From the NCBI GenBank assembly GCA_964508865.1, contig CAZDVP010000001.1, positions 32,957 through 96,956 of the forward strand: a stretch of DNA of 64,000 bases. The letters are read 5' to 3'. Below, one piece after another: positions 1 through 8,791 of this stretch. The position numbers and the translations under genes were made by a program. The stretch's first letter is position 1, and every line of letters starts with the position of its first letter. This DNA is from UBA3263 sp964508865 (GTDB taxonomy: Bacteria > Bacteroidota > Bacteroidia > Bacteroidales > Muribaculaceae). The notes beneath the pieces are model-generated. The model searched no databases. It was not told the origin of the DNA and worked only from the letters and a program-made list of their open reading frames with translations.

Positions 1-387
1 GACCAGATATGTATCTGAAACCGATATGCCCTGAGTGAGAATTTCGTGAGTTCGGTCACACATATAGGCCAGGAAGTCAGGTTCGACAAATGAGATGAAA
101 AGGTAAACGAAATTACCGTCAATTAGAGAATGTCCTTCTTCATTGATTTTACATACATCTTCAGCTGCTATATGATATGCGTTGCACAACGCTATAATTT
201 GTGGCCGATACTGATTCCAAAAATGGGTAAGCGGCCTCGAAGGACTGAGTTGCTGAAGATATGAGGTAGCATCAAAATATGTTTTGTTGCTTGCCTCGTC
301 TGTACCGAATAATATTTGCGGAAATTCTGCTAAGGCGACTTCGGTACATTTTAGTCTGATTTCGCCTTTAGCCGGCTGGCCAAGCAT
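1..387 (-). CDS. Hypothetical protein, 3' end outside the window
   Basis: This minus-strand reading frame opens with ATG at 385-387, and its first base is shared with the last base of the upstream gene's TAA, a typical translational-coupling overlap. It stays open for all 129 codons to the edge of the window, so the C-terminus is missing. The visible part begins MLGQPAKGEIRLKC and has no signal peptide, membrane segment or motif that I recognise. It is cotranscribed with the DUF4494-like gene from the leftward promoter near 980. It is probably an early or accessory phage gene; I assign no function. Confidence 0.75.
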   Translation of the reverse strand, partial: MLGQPAKGEIRLKCTEVALAEFPQILFGTDEASNKTYFDATSYLQQLSPSRPLTHFWNQYRPQIIALCNAYHIAAEDVCKINEEGHSLIDGNFVYLFISFVEPDFLAYMCDRTHEILTQGISVSDTYLV

Positions 388-941
388 TACTGCTTGTCAT
401 ATTCCTGCGTCTTGCTCCGATGTACTTCAGTTGGCCAATAGATTGCTTCGGCCCTGTCAAATTTGGCATCGCGGATAACGTAGTCCGACATTGTGTCGCG
501 GAGATGCTCGATGATACGGTTGTTTGCATCAGCGTTAGAGGTTGCTGGCGTGTAGAAGGTCTCCGTAGTCTTTTTCTCTTTCGCTGTCTTTTCATCAATG
601 GTGAAAAAGTCGGTTTTGACAGAATACAGACCCGTTCCACTGTTTTCGCTCTCAGAGAAGAAATTCCCGATCATGCCGCACACCTGGTCTTCGTCTTGTT
701 CCAGGATGTTGTTGTAAAGAACATCTGTGATTTTGGTTTTGATGATCTCAATGCTGATGTTTGAGAATCGGGTGCGGTCGTAAATTTCAGCCAATTTGTA
801 GGCCACTTTCTCCGCTTCAGTGTAACTGGTAGCAAGCACCAGTTCCTCAATTTTGGTTTTTTGCAGAGTTCCATTCTCTTGCTCCTTAGTGTATTCCGTT
901 TTGATTCGGAAGTAACTAAGACCTGTTTGGTTCTGTTCCAT
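387..941 (-). CDS. DUF4494-like protein
   Basis: This 184-residue protein resembles the DUF4494 family of Bacteroidota and their phages. The N-terminal half has the pattern YFRIKTEYTKEQ, KIEELVLATSYTEAEK and YDRTRFSN, which I associate with that family; the family has no established function. It has no signal peptide or membrane segment. It is the first gene of a leftward operon, opposite in direction to all the other genes, and is preceded by a host-type promoter about 40 bases upstream. The family call is from memory of the pattern, not from a search. Confidence 0.7.
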   Translation of the reverse strand: MEQNQTGLSYFRIKTEYTKEQENGTLQKTKIEELVLATSYTEAEKVAYKLAEIYDRTRFSNISIEIIKTKITDVLYNNILEQDEDQVCGMIGNFFSESENSGTGLYSVKTDFFTIDEKTAKEKKTTETFYTPATSNADANNRIIEHLRDTMSDYVIRDAKFDRAEAIYWPTEVHRSKTQEYDKQ

Positions 942-974
942 AAGGCTTGTTTTAGAAATTAAACTTGTATTTGT

Positions 975-1011
975 CGCTGCAAAGATACAAAATATTTCAT
1001 TAACACACTAA
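975..1011 (-). promoter_or_regulatory. Leftward host-type promoter (Bacteroidota sigma-A)
   Basis: Read on the minus strand, bases 987-980 spell TATCTTTG, an exact match to the Bacteroides -7 consensus TAnnTTTG. It lies about 40 bases upstream of the minus-strand ATG at 941. The -33 region about 20 bases further upstream is A/T-rich but has no clear TTTG. The whole gap from 942 to 1187 is A/T-rich and holds no gene. It also has a weaker plus-strand match, TACTTTTG, at 1020-1027. Confidence 0.65.
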
Positions 1012-1156
1012 TAAAACTATACTTTTGTTTTAATAAAATATCTACAATATTGATATTAAGAGTGTTACAAAATAATAAAAAGAGGTTCGTTATTAAGCCA
1101 TCTTAAACACTCTGGTCTTAAAAATGTGCCTGGGTGAAACAATGCTCCAGCAGTTT

Positions 1157-1166
1157 CTCTATTCTT
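1157..1166 (+). promoter_or_regulatory. Putative late promoter motif, copy 1 (before portal)
   Basis: CTCTATTCTT lies 31 bases before the portal ATG. It is one of eight copies of a CTCTATTCnTAA-like motif found before structural or packaging genes in this window. The motif does not resemble the host TAnnTTTG element. The promoter role is inferred from recurrence and position. Confidence 0.5.
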
Positions 1167-1187
1167 CAGAAAACAAGGCTGTTTACA

Positions 1188-2510
1188 ATGATAACATCCA
1201 CTAAAGACGAAAAATTACTGGAGTTGCTGGAAAGTATTTATCGTACCAGCAAGCGCACCATACAGGATTATACGCATGAAATCGACAGACACTGCCGATT
1301 CAAATCTTCGTATCGACATCTCAAAAATGGAACAGTGCTCGATGATAGGGCGCGGTTAATTGATCTTTTCGATGCTTGTGTGCAACAGGACGCACACCTT
1401 GCAGCTGTACTTGAAACGCTGTACTCTCAAATTTTAGGGGAGCGTTATATGCTGGCAAGACAAAATGAAAAGGGTCGTTATGTAAAAGATGTTGAAGCAA
1501 CTAAGAAAGTGCAGGGTACTCAGTTTATTAAAATTATCCGAGGTATCGTAGAATCGAAGTTATATGGTTACACCGGCATTTATATCTCTCCAGAGATTGA
1601 TCCTCGAACTGGTAAACTGAAGGAAGTAACTCTGATAGAGCGTCGTAATATTTTACCTGACCAGCGTCGTATTGTTCAGAGGCAGAGTATCTGGTCTCCG
1701 GGTTGGGATTTGGATGACCCAAAATATTCCGACTATTATATTTTGATTAACAATGGTGATTTGGGTTGCTTCTCTGCTACCACGCCATTGATTCTGGCAA
1801 AGAAGTTTACAATGGCTAACTATGTGAACTTTTCCCATACTTACGGACAGCCTATTATTCATGGGAAGACAGAATCAGATAATAGTAATGACAGAAAACG
1901 CTTGGCAAATGATATAGCCGGTGCCGCTCAGAATAAGGTTATTGTAACCGGGCTTAACGACAGCGTGGATATTAAAACCTTCACAATGTCTAATTCAGAG
2001 CGCATTTTTACCGGTTTGATAGGTCTGGTTGATAAGGATGTTTCCAACCTTATTCTTGGTTCTGAGTCAATGGCCGGTGCCACTCAATCTTATGTAGGTG
2101 CCACTCGTGCTCACGAAAATATATTCCGAGATCGAGTAGAGGTGTACCGGGATTACATTGAACTTGTGATGAATGAGGAAGTTATACCTCGTTTAGTCAA
2201 AATGGGCTACATTGAGGCCGGTTTGGAGTTCAAATATACCAAGCGAATTGAAATGTCAGACGATGACCGTATTAAACTCTTCCAGGTTATTGGCACACAA
2301 TGGGAAATGGAGCCTGACACTATCGAACAGGAATTTGGCATCAAGGTGAAGCGTCAGTTGAATGTTGATACTGGAGTTGGTGCTGGTGGTGATGTTTCCG
2401 GAGATGGGTACGATAGACATAGCACTCGACACCTGACAGATGAAGAGTATTATCGTCGATACGGTCATGCTCGTGGTACGAAAAATTTTCTAATGGAGAG
2501 GGAGCTTTAA
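1188..2510 (+). CDS. Portal protein (Mu gp29 / DUF935-like)
   Basis: This 440-residue protein is the likely dodecameric portal through which DNA is packaged. The C-terminal third carries a pattern typical of Mu gp29-type portals: ILGSESMAGATQSYVGATRA followed by a helical stretch ending EVIPRLVKMGY. I chose ATG 1188 because the in-frame upstream ATG at 1134 would place the late-promoter-like motif inside the gene. It is followed by the MuF-type minor head protein, as in Mu-like phages. The last codons overlap a -1 slippery heptamer, so a fraction of ribosomes may continue into the next gene. Confidence 0.85.
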   Translation: MITSTKDEKLLELLESIYRTSKRTIQDYTHEIDRHCRFKSSYRHLKNGTVLDDRARLIDLFDACVQQDAHLAAVLETLYSQILGERYMLARQNEKGRYVKDVEATKKVQGTQFIKIIRGIVESKLYGYTGIYISPEIDPRTGKLKEVTLIERRNILPDQRRIVQRQSIWSPGWDLDDPKYSDYYILINNGDLGCFSATTPLILAKKFTMANYVNFSHTYGQPIIHGKTESDNSNDRKRLANDIAGAAQNKVIVTGLNDSVDIKTFTMSNSERIFTGLIGLVDKDVSNLILGSESMAGATQSYVGATRAHENIFRDRVEVYRDYIELVMNEEVIPRLVKMGYIEAGLEFKYTKRIEMSDDDRIKLFQVIGTQWEMEPDTIEQEFGIKVKRQLNVDTGVGAGGDVSGDGYDRHSTRHLTDEEYYRRYGHARGTKNFLMEREL

Positions 2511-2540
2511 GTCCGGTTCGCCTCTCCGAAGTATTGGCTC
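2483..2540 (+). promoter_or_regulatory. Candidate programmed -1 frameshift signal
   Basis: The heptamer AAATTTT at 2483-2489 is phased A AAT TTT in the portal frame, which is the canonical X XXY YYZ arrangement. After a 5-base spacer, a 7-bp stem GGAGAGG/CCTCTCC (2495-2501 with 2521-2527) forms. Loop bases 2502-2506 can also pair with 2536-2540, giving a possible H-type pseudoknot. A -1 slip enters exactly the frame of the downstream MuF-like gene, which has no in-frame ATG near its start. Confidence 0.5.
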
Positions 2541-3391
2541 AAAGAAAGCCTGAAAAGGACGAAGAAAAGCATAAAGAAGAAGTAGCAGCTCTGGTTGTTT
2601 TGTTCCGTCAGCTCATTGAATCCATGCGTGAAGAGGATGGTGAACTGGAGAACTTAGAAGAACTTATGGAGGCTCGTGCTGATTTTGCAATTCGTCATGC
2701 TCTTAATGGTTTCGGACTTTCTTATGATGAAGCCATAAAACTCATTCAGAATGAAGATGATCTTCCTGATGAATTGAAAGTGCAGCGTGATATAGTAATT
2801 GCAGCTGTTGATAATCTGGTTGACTTTGCTGTAGCGGAAGAGTACCAAATGACCAATGACCTCCCAGACATTGAGGAACTATCAGAGGATGGTATGTCTG
2901 AAGATGAAATTTGGGAGGAATTAGAAGTCGTGTTTAGTAAATACAATGACCGATATGCTATGGTTGAGAATATGGATATTGAGTATGCGATGATAGTCGC
3001 TGCTTATCTCTCGGCCATGAAAGAGCAGACAGTTCTGACTTATATGACAATGGGCGATGAACGTGTGCGCCCTTGGCACTTGCAATATGAAGGATTCACA
3101 GCACCAAAATCATCATTCCCTGAATGGTTGATTCCTCCGATTGAGCATGGGTGCAGATGTTTCCTTGTAGAAGACACCGTTGGCAATATGTCCTCTGGCA
3201 TCATGGCATCATCTGGTGAAATTCCAGTTCGTCCGGATTGGTTTAATCCTACATTCAAAGAAAGCGTCGCAAAGGGTGGCAGAATCTTTTCTGATGAACA
3301 TCCCTATTTCCAAATTGATGAGAAGCATTTGAAAAAGCTGACAAAGATAGCCAATCGCATCAAACAAAAGTATTTGAATGGCACGAAGTAG
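2534..3391 (+). CDS. Minor head protein, MuF / SPP1 gp7-like
   Basis: This protein of about 285 residues is a head morphogenesis protein of the Mu gpF / SPP1 gp7 class, which associates with the portal inside the capsid. The diagnostic region is MGDERVRPWH followed by PEWLIPPIEHGCRC, i.e. the D-RVRPxH ... PP--H-CRC signature. The N-terminal half is acidic and helical. The start is uncertain: there is no ATG near the N-terminus, and TTG 2534 is the nearest weak initiator. The frame is open upstream across the end of the portal gene, so it may instead be made as a portal-MuF fusion of about 734 residues by -1 frameshifting at 2483-2489. Confidence 0.8.
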   Translation: MAQRKPEKDEEKHKEEVAALVVLFRQLIESMREEDGELENLEELMEARADFAIRHALNGFGLSYDEAIKLIQNEDDLPDELKVQRDIVIAAVDNLVDFAVAEEYQMTNDLPDIEELSEDGMSEDEIWEELEVVFSKYNDRYAMVENMDIEYAMIVAAYLSAMKEQTVLTYMTMGDERVRPWHLQYEGFTAPKSSFPEWLIPPIEHGCRCFLVEDTVGNMSSGIMASSGEIPVRPDWFNPTFKESVAKGGRIFSDEHPYFQIDEKHLKKLTKIANRIKQKYLNGTK

Positions 3392-3893
3392 AAGTGGTAT
3401 TCAGCTTACTCCTCAACAATTCAATCTTATGTGGATTAACGCTCCACACAGATTGAACTTGGCCTTATGGAATTTTGAGGTAGAGGTTGGTAAGTCAGTA
3501 GTCTCAATTTTCAAAGATAGCTTCACTAAGAAGGCGTGGAAAGGCAAAGCGTGGGCACCGAGATCAAAGAATACTCGTGGTTCACACCCATTGCTGGATG
3601 AAACCGGAACGCTTAAAAATTCTATCAAATGGAAACTGTTGGGGAGCGGCGTTGGCAAATCTAAAGGAGTCCGCATTTACACCGACCCTTCAGCTTTTGG
3701 GGGCGCGGCAAGGCATCCTGGTTTTTGCTATGCCGCAGTTCATAATCAAGGATTACCATTTTTGGCATTTGGGAAACACCCCATGAATATGCCTCAAAGA
3801 CAATTCATGGGAGATGATAGTGGAGAAGTCAATTTGCAAATTAGGACTTTGACAAATAAGTATTTACACATTAGACATATCGCTCATAAATGA
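3378..3893 (+). CDS. Virion morphogenesis protein, Mu gpG-like
   Basis: The protein has 171 residues and its start overlaps the MuF gene by 14 bases. It resembles phage virion-morphogenesis / tail-completion proteins of the Mu gpG class: an N-terminal helix, a central basic stretch KAWKGKAWAPRS, then LLDETGTLKNSIKW, and a conserved C-terminal HNQG ... MPQRQFMG segment. Members of this class act at head-tail joining. Position directly after the MuF gene fits. The call rests on pattern and synteny. Confidence 0.7.
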   Translation: MARSRSGIQLTPQQFNLMWINAPHRLNLALWNFEVEVGKSVVSIFKDSFTKKAWKGKAWAPRSKNTRGSHPLLDETGTLKNSIKWKLLGSGVGKSKGVRIYTDPSAFGGAARHPGFCYAAVHNQGLPFLAFGKHPMNMPQRQFMGDDSGEVNLQIRTLTNKYLHIRHIAHK

Positions 3894-4627
3894 TTATTGA
3901 TAAACATTCACCTCAGAAGCCGGTTAAGCCCGAAGTAGAAGAAACTGTTCCTGTTGAGGTAACAGAAGAGCCGGTTTTGTCTGAAATTCAAGAGTTGGTA
4001 AGAACTAACCCTATGATTGAAGCGTATAAGGCCGTCCGGAAAATTCTCGAAGGTATTAAACGAAATCCTGACGATCCCAACAGCCCCCCATTATTTCGTA
4101 CTATCAAGTTGGACAATGGGCAACTTGCTCGTATCAAGGGTTCAAAACTAAATAGAGAATATGGCATTGCGTTTCCGGCAGTCTTTATTCACTATATAAA
4201 TGTGTATTATAACGTAGGTACCTCAAAAATATCTGAGGGTAAAGGTACTATGCGAATACACTATGTACTTAATCGCCTGAACAACAGTGATGATGAAGAC
4301 GAAACAGAAGGCTTGCGTGTGTATGACCAAATCGTATCTGCTATTGAGGCCAATAAGAGTCAATTCCCAGCATTAGTTCAGAGATTCCAACTGGAATACT
4401 GGGACCAGCCTTTGTCTTTTGATGATGGACTTCAGCCATACTGGATTGACTATCAAATATGGTTCCAGAACTTTTCGGCTTATCAGTATAAAGATTATGT
4501 CGATGTTTATGTTACTGCTCCGCCGTTTACGCAACCCAGTGACCAGAATGAAATCGCCAATCCGAATAATACTCCGAATTATGAAGATCCCAAATTTGAG
4601 GATTTGGTTGGCTTTGATGAGCCGTAG
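3890..4627 (+). CDS. Probable neck / head-tail connector protein
   Basis: This 245-residue protein has an acidic, Pro/Glu-rich N-terminal tail (about residues 1-35). A compact domain follows with VFIHYINVYYNVG, a TMRIHYVLNRL strand and VYDQIVSAIEANK, which resembles the alpha/beta fold of tail-terminator or neck proteins. A disordered, Asn/Pro-rich C-terminus closes the protein. It starts within the last codon of the gpG-like gene (4-base overlap). I do not recognise a named family; the role is inferred from its place between head-completion genes and the protease. Confidence 0.45.
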   Translation: MIIDKHSPQKPVKPEVEETVPVEVTEEPVLSEIQELVRTNPMIEAYKAVRKILEGIKRNPDDPNSPPLFRTIKLDNGQLARIKGSKLNREYGIAFPAVFIHYINVYYNVGTSKISEGKGTMRIHYVLNRLNNSDDEDETEGLRVYDQIVSAIEANKSQFPALVQRFQLEYWDQPLSFDDGLQPYWIDYQIWFQNFSAYQYKDYVDVYVTAPPFTQPSDQNEIANPNNTPNYEDPKFEDLVGFDEP

Positions 4628-4651
4628 TTTACCCCTTTGCAAAATCAAATT

Positions 4652-4662
4652 ATCTATTCTTT
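4652..4662 (+). promoter_or_regulatory. Putative late promoter motif, copy 2 (before protease)
   Basis: ATCTATTCTTT lies 29 bases before the protease ATG in the 53-base gap after the neck gene. It matches the recurring CTCTATTCnTAA-like motif. Confidence 0.45.
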
Positions 4663-4680
4663 GAAAAAGCAATGATGTAA

Positions 4681-5949
4681 ATGGAAAAAGAACAACTGAA
4701 ACATATTGTCGGCAGCTATGAATCTGGTAAGCCGGCTGTGATTCGCTTCTTTGGCTCCGTAAATTCAGAATCTGTACAGCAGTTTAATGCGGAGTTTTCA
4801 TATCTGGTAGATTATGTTAAGCCTTCAAAAATAATCGTGATGATCAATTCTGAAGGTGGTAGCGTGATTTACGGAATGAGCGTCTTTTCCCTCATCCAGT
4901 CTTGTCCTATTGAGGTAGATTGTATTGTTGAGGGTATTGCGGCTTCTATGGGAAGCATCATTTGGGCTGCTGGTGATAATCTATTCATGCACGATTATTC
5001 GCTTTTGATGATCCACAATCCCTTTAATAGTTGGTCATCTGATGAAAGCGAAAATACAAAAGTAACAGTAGAGGCTTTCCGTAGCCAATTGGAGACCATC
5101 TACAGAAAACGCTTTGGCATGACTAAAGAGCAGGTCAAGGACATTATGGATGGTGCCGAAGGCGTAGATGGCTCTTGGTTCACTGCCAAAGATGCTATTA
5201 AGGCTGGATTTCTCAGCTCTGAGAATGTAATCAAGACCTCTAAGCAGGTTCGTGATAAAGTTAAAAATCAAATTGACGGAGTAAGCAATGCTTCTTCCCT
5301 ACGTGACATTATGACGGCTGTTTCGGCTGAGATTGATGAAAATAAACTTCTCGGTGAAGTTATGGCTATTCATAATCGAACAGATAATAAAACCCAAACA
5401 GAACCAAAAGTAATGGAAAAAGAGAACGAAACTCCCATTTTCGATGCTATTTCCGCACAGCTTGGATTCTCGAAGGATGCTCAGATGACAGCCGTTTCTG
5501 CGAGAATTGCAGAACTGCTCAAAGCCGAAACCGAACTTGCTTCAGTAAAGGCTGATTACGATGCTCTGAAGATTGACTTCAAGGCAAAGGAAGCAGAGCT
5601 AACTAACGTCAACAGCAAACTCACAGAAACCGAAGCCTCGCTCAAAAAGTATCAGGACGCAGAAGCTGCTGCGTTTGAGGCCAAAATTGTAGCCCTCGTT
5701 GAAGAGGCTATCAAGGCCGGTAAAATTGAGGATTCTGCAAAGGCCGACTGGATTGAAATGGCCCGTGGCAATTTCGACCGTGTTCAGTCAGTCCTTGCAT
5801 CAATTCATGGCCGCGATGACATTGCTGCTAAGATTGCCGATGATCCTGAAAACAAGGAGCAGATCGACGCAACCCTCAAAACCGTTGAGGAGCAGGCAAA
5901 GGAAAAGATTAAAGCGGTACTCGGCGATTTCAAACTTCAGAAATTTTAA
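4681..5949 (+). CDS. ClpP-like prohead protease fused to scaffold
   Basis: The protein has 422 residues. Residues about 15-185 form a ClpP/S14-type serine protease: the nucleophile is Ser89 in GIAASMGS, the general base is probably His112 in MIHNPF, and the GG of NSEGGS at 59-60 belongs to the oxyanion region. Residues about 240-422 are Lys/Glu/Ala-rich and coiled-coil, as expected of a scaffold that templates capsid assembly and is then digested. It lies 12 bases before the major capsid gene, the usual protease-scaffold-capsid order. An internal start around 5413 (MEKENETPIF) could give scaffold alone, but I see no direct proof of that. Confidence 0.85.
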   Translation: MEKEQLKHIVGSYESGKPAVIRFFGSVNSESVQQFNAEFSYLVDYVKPSKIIVMINSEGGSVIYGMSVFSLIQSCPIEVDCIVEGIAASMGSIIWAAGDNLFMHDYSLLMIHNPFNSWSSDESENTKVTVEAFRSQLETIYRKRFGMTKEQVKDIMDGAEGVDGSWFTAKDAIKAGFLSSENVIKTSKQVRDKVKNQIDGVSNASSLRDIMTAVSAEIDENKLLGEVMAIHNRTDNKTQTEPKVMEKENETPIFDAISAQLGFSKDAQMTAVSARIAELLKAETELASVKADYDALKIDFKAKEAELTNVNSKLTETEASLKKYQDAEAAAFEAKIVALVEEAIKAGKIEDSAKADWIEMARGNFDRVQSVLASIHGRDDIAAKIADDPENKEQIDATLKTVEEQAKEKIKAVLGDFKLQKF

Positions 5950-5961
5950 TCTTGACCAATA

Positions 5962-7077
5962 ATGGCAACAATTCATTTCGCAAGTAACACTTATGCCGGT
6001 GAAGTCCTTGAAGATCTGCTTCTTTATACAGCTCATGGCAATGACACCTATGAAGAGGGACTTATCCATATTAAGCCCGGCATCCAGAAACGTCTTGTGC
6101 TTCCCCACATCGAGCTGGGCGACATCGTACAGGACAATGTAGCAACCCCTAAATCTCCCGGCAGTGTCGGTGCAGAAGGTGCAGCCGACGATGAAACCGG
6201 TTTCAACCAGTATAAACATTCCGAGCGTTATCTCGACCCCCAGGATTTTATGATCTATGTCGAGTTCAATCCTCGTGACTATGAGGAATACTGGCGACCC
6301 TTCCAGCCCGAAGGCCCTCTGGTTTTCCGTGAGCTGGCTCCGGAAGTACAGGCAAAGATGCTCCATCTACTCATCGACAAAAAGGATCAGTACATCAACG
6401 ACTCTATCTGGGGTTCTCGTAAGGGTGGTGCAGATACCACTAAAGTCACCGGTCCCACTAATGGCACAGTTCTTGGTGGCCGCACTTCCGGTGGTAAGAT
6501 GAAGTATTTCGATGGCGCGGTTATGCGTGTGCTTAACAACATCGCTACAAATGCTTCCAAAGAGGAAAAGGCTTCGGGTCAGGTTGTTCTGGCCGGTAAC
6601 ACTGAGATTACCACCGGTGCTCAGGTAGAAGCCGCTCTTTATGCCATTTGGATGAAATGTCCTAAGCACGTCCGCAAATCGAAGAAACTGAAATTCGTCA
6701 TGGGCTGGGATCTATGGGATCTTTACGACCAGTATCTCACCGCCAAAGACGTGAAGTACACCGAGAATACCGACGTTAACCGCCGTCGTTTCAAGGGCAA
6801 GCAGATTGTCGTAATTGACGGTATGCCGGAATCTACCATCTTCCTTGGCCGTTTCAGTAAAGAGATGGATTCCTGCCTGTGGATGTCGGTTGACTATGCA
6901 ACTGATCAGGAATCAGTGAAAGTAGCTCCCCTTCAAAACAACTCTGAGCTGTGGTTCTTCCAGATGCGAATGAAGATGGACGTGAACATTGTTCTGCCCT
7001 CTGAAATCGTTTGCTGGACAGCGTATAAAAACGTTGAGACCGTTCAGGGTGGAGACCAGGGCGGTGGTCAAGGCTAA
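5962..7077 (+). CDS. Major capsid protein, HK97-fold type
   Basis: This 371-residue protein directly follows the protease-scaffold gene. It shows an N-arm, a long helix region QAKMLHLLIDKKDQYINDSIW (part of the spine), and a C-terminal half with LKFVMGWDLWDLYDQY and VVIDGMPESTIFLG, resembling the P-domain and A-domain of HK97-fold capsids of Bacteroidales phages. The tail ends in a Gly/Gln-rich stretch. Codons are strongly C-ending compared with neighbours, consistent with a highly expressed gene. A terminator-like hairpin follows. Confidence 0.8.
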   Translation: MATIHFASNTYAGEVLEDLLLYTAHGNDTYEEGLIHIKPGIQKRLVLPHIELGDIVQDNVATPKSPGSVGAEGAADDETGFNQYKHSERYLDPQDFMIYVEFNPRDYEEYWRPFQPEGPLVFRELAPEVQAKMLHLLIDKKDQYINDSIWGSRKGGADTTKVTGPTNGTVLGGRTSGGKMKYFDGAVMRVLNNIATNASKEEKASGQVVLAGNTEITTGAQVEAALYAIWMKCPKHVRKSKKLKFVMGWDLWDLYDQYLTAKDVKYTENTDVNRRRFKGKQIVVIDGMPESTIFLGRFSKEMDSCLWMSVDYATDQESVKVAPLQNNSELWFFQMRMKMDVNIVLPSEIVCWTAYKNVETVQGGDQGGGQG

Positions 7078-7118
7078 GGCGGCGGAGACTAATTCAATCT
7101 GCTACTAATGTATAACCG

Positions 7119-7149
7119 GGGAGTGGAGATGGACTCCGCTCCCTATTTT
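7119..7149 (+). terminator. Rho-independent terminator after capsid gene
   Basis: A 9-bp stem pairs 7119-7127 with 7135-7143 (one G-U pair) around a 7-base loop, followed by TATTTT. It ends the protease-capsid transcription unit. Confidence 0.7.
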
Positions 7150-7163
7150 AATTTCAATCCGTT

Positions 7164-7433
7164 ATGGCAAAAGTAAAGTCTGAAAAAATTGCCGAGGAAC
7201 AGAATGTTCCGAGTGCAACTGAACAAGGTGAAGAGACCCCCAAAGCTCCGGAGGTTGCTTCGGAAGATAAAGTTGAAGTTGAGATTCCTGAAACTGTAAA
7301 ACAGATCTTGAAGCTCTACCCGAATATGAAAGAGTTGTATATTGACACAAAGGGAGGTGTGTACACCAAATCTGCCCCTGCCCAGATTGTCAAAGGATTG
7401 ACTCTTTATAAGAATCCGTATTTCAAACAGTAA
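7164..7433 (+). CDS. Small hypothetical structural-region protein
   Basis: This 89-residue protein has an acidic, disordered first half (Glu/Pro/Val-rich, about residues 1-42). A short conserved-looking C-terminal part follows: VKQILKLYPNMKELYIDTKGG and YKNPYF. It sits between capsid and sheath. Small proteins of this shape occur at this point in related Bacteroidales phages; the function is unknown. It could be a head-decoration or connector component. Confidence 0.65.
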   Translation: MAKVKSEKIAEEQNVPSATEQGEETPKAPEVASEDKVEVEIPETVKQILKLYPNMKELYIDTKGGVYTKSAPAQIVKGLTLYKNPYFKQ

Positions 7434-7447
7434 TTCTATAAACGATA

Positions 7448-8779
7448 ATGGCTTTAGGAAATGTTTTTATGAAGGACACAGACGGTAACATTGGTTCTCA
7501 GATTGTGAACCTTACCGAAAAAGTCTGTGGTCTGGTCTTTGACATTTCAGCTCAGTCTAACTTCTGGACAACTGGACAGGGTGCTGAAATCTCTGAAACT
7601 TGGAAAGACCAAATTATCGAACTGAATAGCCTGAAAGATGCAGAGGATCTCGGCATTACTCCTTATACCGGAGAGGTGTCGGAAGAGGACAGTACCAGTA
7701 AAGATCTCCTTGCTGGAATCCCTTACTATCACATCAAGCAGTTCTTCGGTCAGGCCGGTGGCAGCGGACGTTTGTTCGTCATGTTTGCTGATTGTTCTTC
7801 AAACTGGAACGCTATTTTGGATATGCAACGTGCTGCCAATGGCATAATCAACCAGTTTGGCGTTTGGACTGAACAGTGCCTCTGGAAGAAGATGGATGCT
7901 TCAGCAACCACTTACACTTGTGCAATTGTTGGCGATCTCCAGTCAATTGCAGAACAGATGGCTAATGATTACTTTGCTCCTGCTTGTATTCTGCTGAGTG
8001 CAAATACTTCTAAGGTAATCACCGCTTCGGGTAAGTCGGACAAGATTGTGTTCAGCGAGATCCCCACCTGTATTCTCGATGCTCGCTATGTGAGTGTATT
8101 GCTCTCTCAGTCTATGGACACAGAGGTTAAACAAATGCAAGCCTCTCTGACTTCCACTACCCCTGTTGGTGTGGTCGGCCTTGCACTTGGCACACTCACT
8201 ACTATCAGTGTTGGCGAGAGTCTTGCATGGGTTGAACGATGTGACATCGTAAACTATGTGCCGGCTGTCGAGATGGGCTTCGGGGATTCTACTATTGAAA
8301 ATGGCGTACTCAAAAACGCCACTTCATACTCGGCACTTACCCGTTATCAGCTGGATGACCTTGATGATAAGGGCTATATCTTCATGCGTACCTACGAGGG
8401 CCTTGAAGGTCATGTGTACTTTACCAAAGACCGCTCTTGCTCTAACGGTGACTATTGCACCATAGCTCGCAACCGTGCAATCAATAAGTCTCGCCGTCTT
8501 GTTCGTACTGCACTTTTGCCTCGTGTGAACTCGCCTATCAAAGTGGATCCGGCAAACGGCAATCTTTCTGCCGCTCAGGTGACGGTGTTCACCAATCTCA
8601 TAACTGATGCTCTTCAGACTATGGCAACTGCTGAAGAGATTAGCAGCATTGGCACAGTTACAGTACCGGCTGCACAGAATATTCTACGCACTAAGACGCT
8701 AAAGCTCTATTATACGCTCATTCCTCTTGGCTGTGCCGAGGAAATTCGCGTTGAGGAAGGTCTGGCTATCAGTCGCTAA
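7448..8779 (+). CDS. Tail sheath protein (DUF2586-like)
   Basis: This 443-residue protein is the likely contractile sheath. The C-terminal half has the sheath-like elements SALTRYQLDDLDDKGYIF, NRAINKSRRLVRTALLP and a closing strand LKLYYTLIPLGCAEEIRV, and it resembles DUF2586-type sheaths. It is followed immediately by a tube-sized gene, which is the standard sheath-tube pair. The presence of a sheath identifies the virion as myovirus-like. Confidence 0.75.
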   Translation: MALGNVFMKDTDGNIGSQIVNLTEKVCGLVFDISAQSNFWTTGQGAEISETWKDQIIELNSLKDAEDLGITPYTGEVSEEDSTSKDLLAGIPYYHIKQFFGQAGGSGRLFVMFADCSSNWNAILDMQRAANGIINQFGVWTEQCLWKKMDASATTYTCAIVGDLQSIAEQMANDYFAPACILLSANTSKVITASGKSDKIVFSEIPTCILDARYVSVLLSQSMDTEVKQMQASLTSTTPVGVVGLALGTLTTISVGESLAWVERCDIVNYVPAVEMGFGDSTIENGVLKNATSYSALTRYQLDDLDDKGYIFMRTYEGLEGHVYFTKDRSCSNGDYCTIARNRAINKSRRLVRTALLPRVNSPIKVDPANGNLSAAQVTVFTNLITDALQTMATAEEISSIGTVTVPAAQNILRTKTLKLYYTLIPLGCAEEIRVEEGLAISR

Positions 8780-8791
8780 ATACGTATCACA

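Noticed and set aside
5800..6366. Minus-strand frame over the protease-capsid boundary
   Set aside because: It is antisense to two well-supported genes and has no motif.
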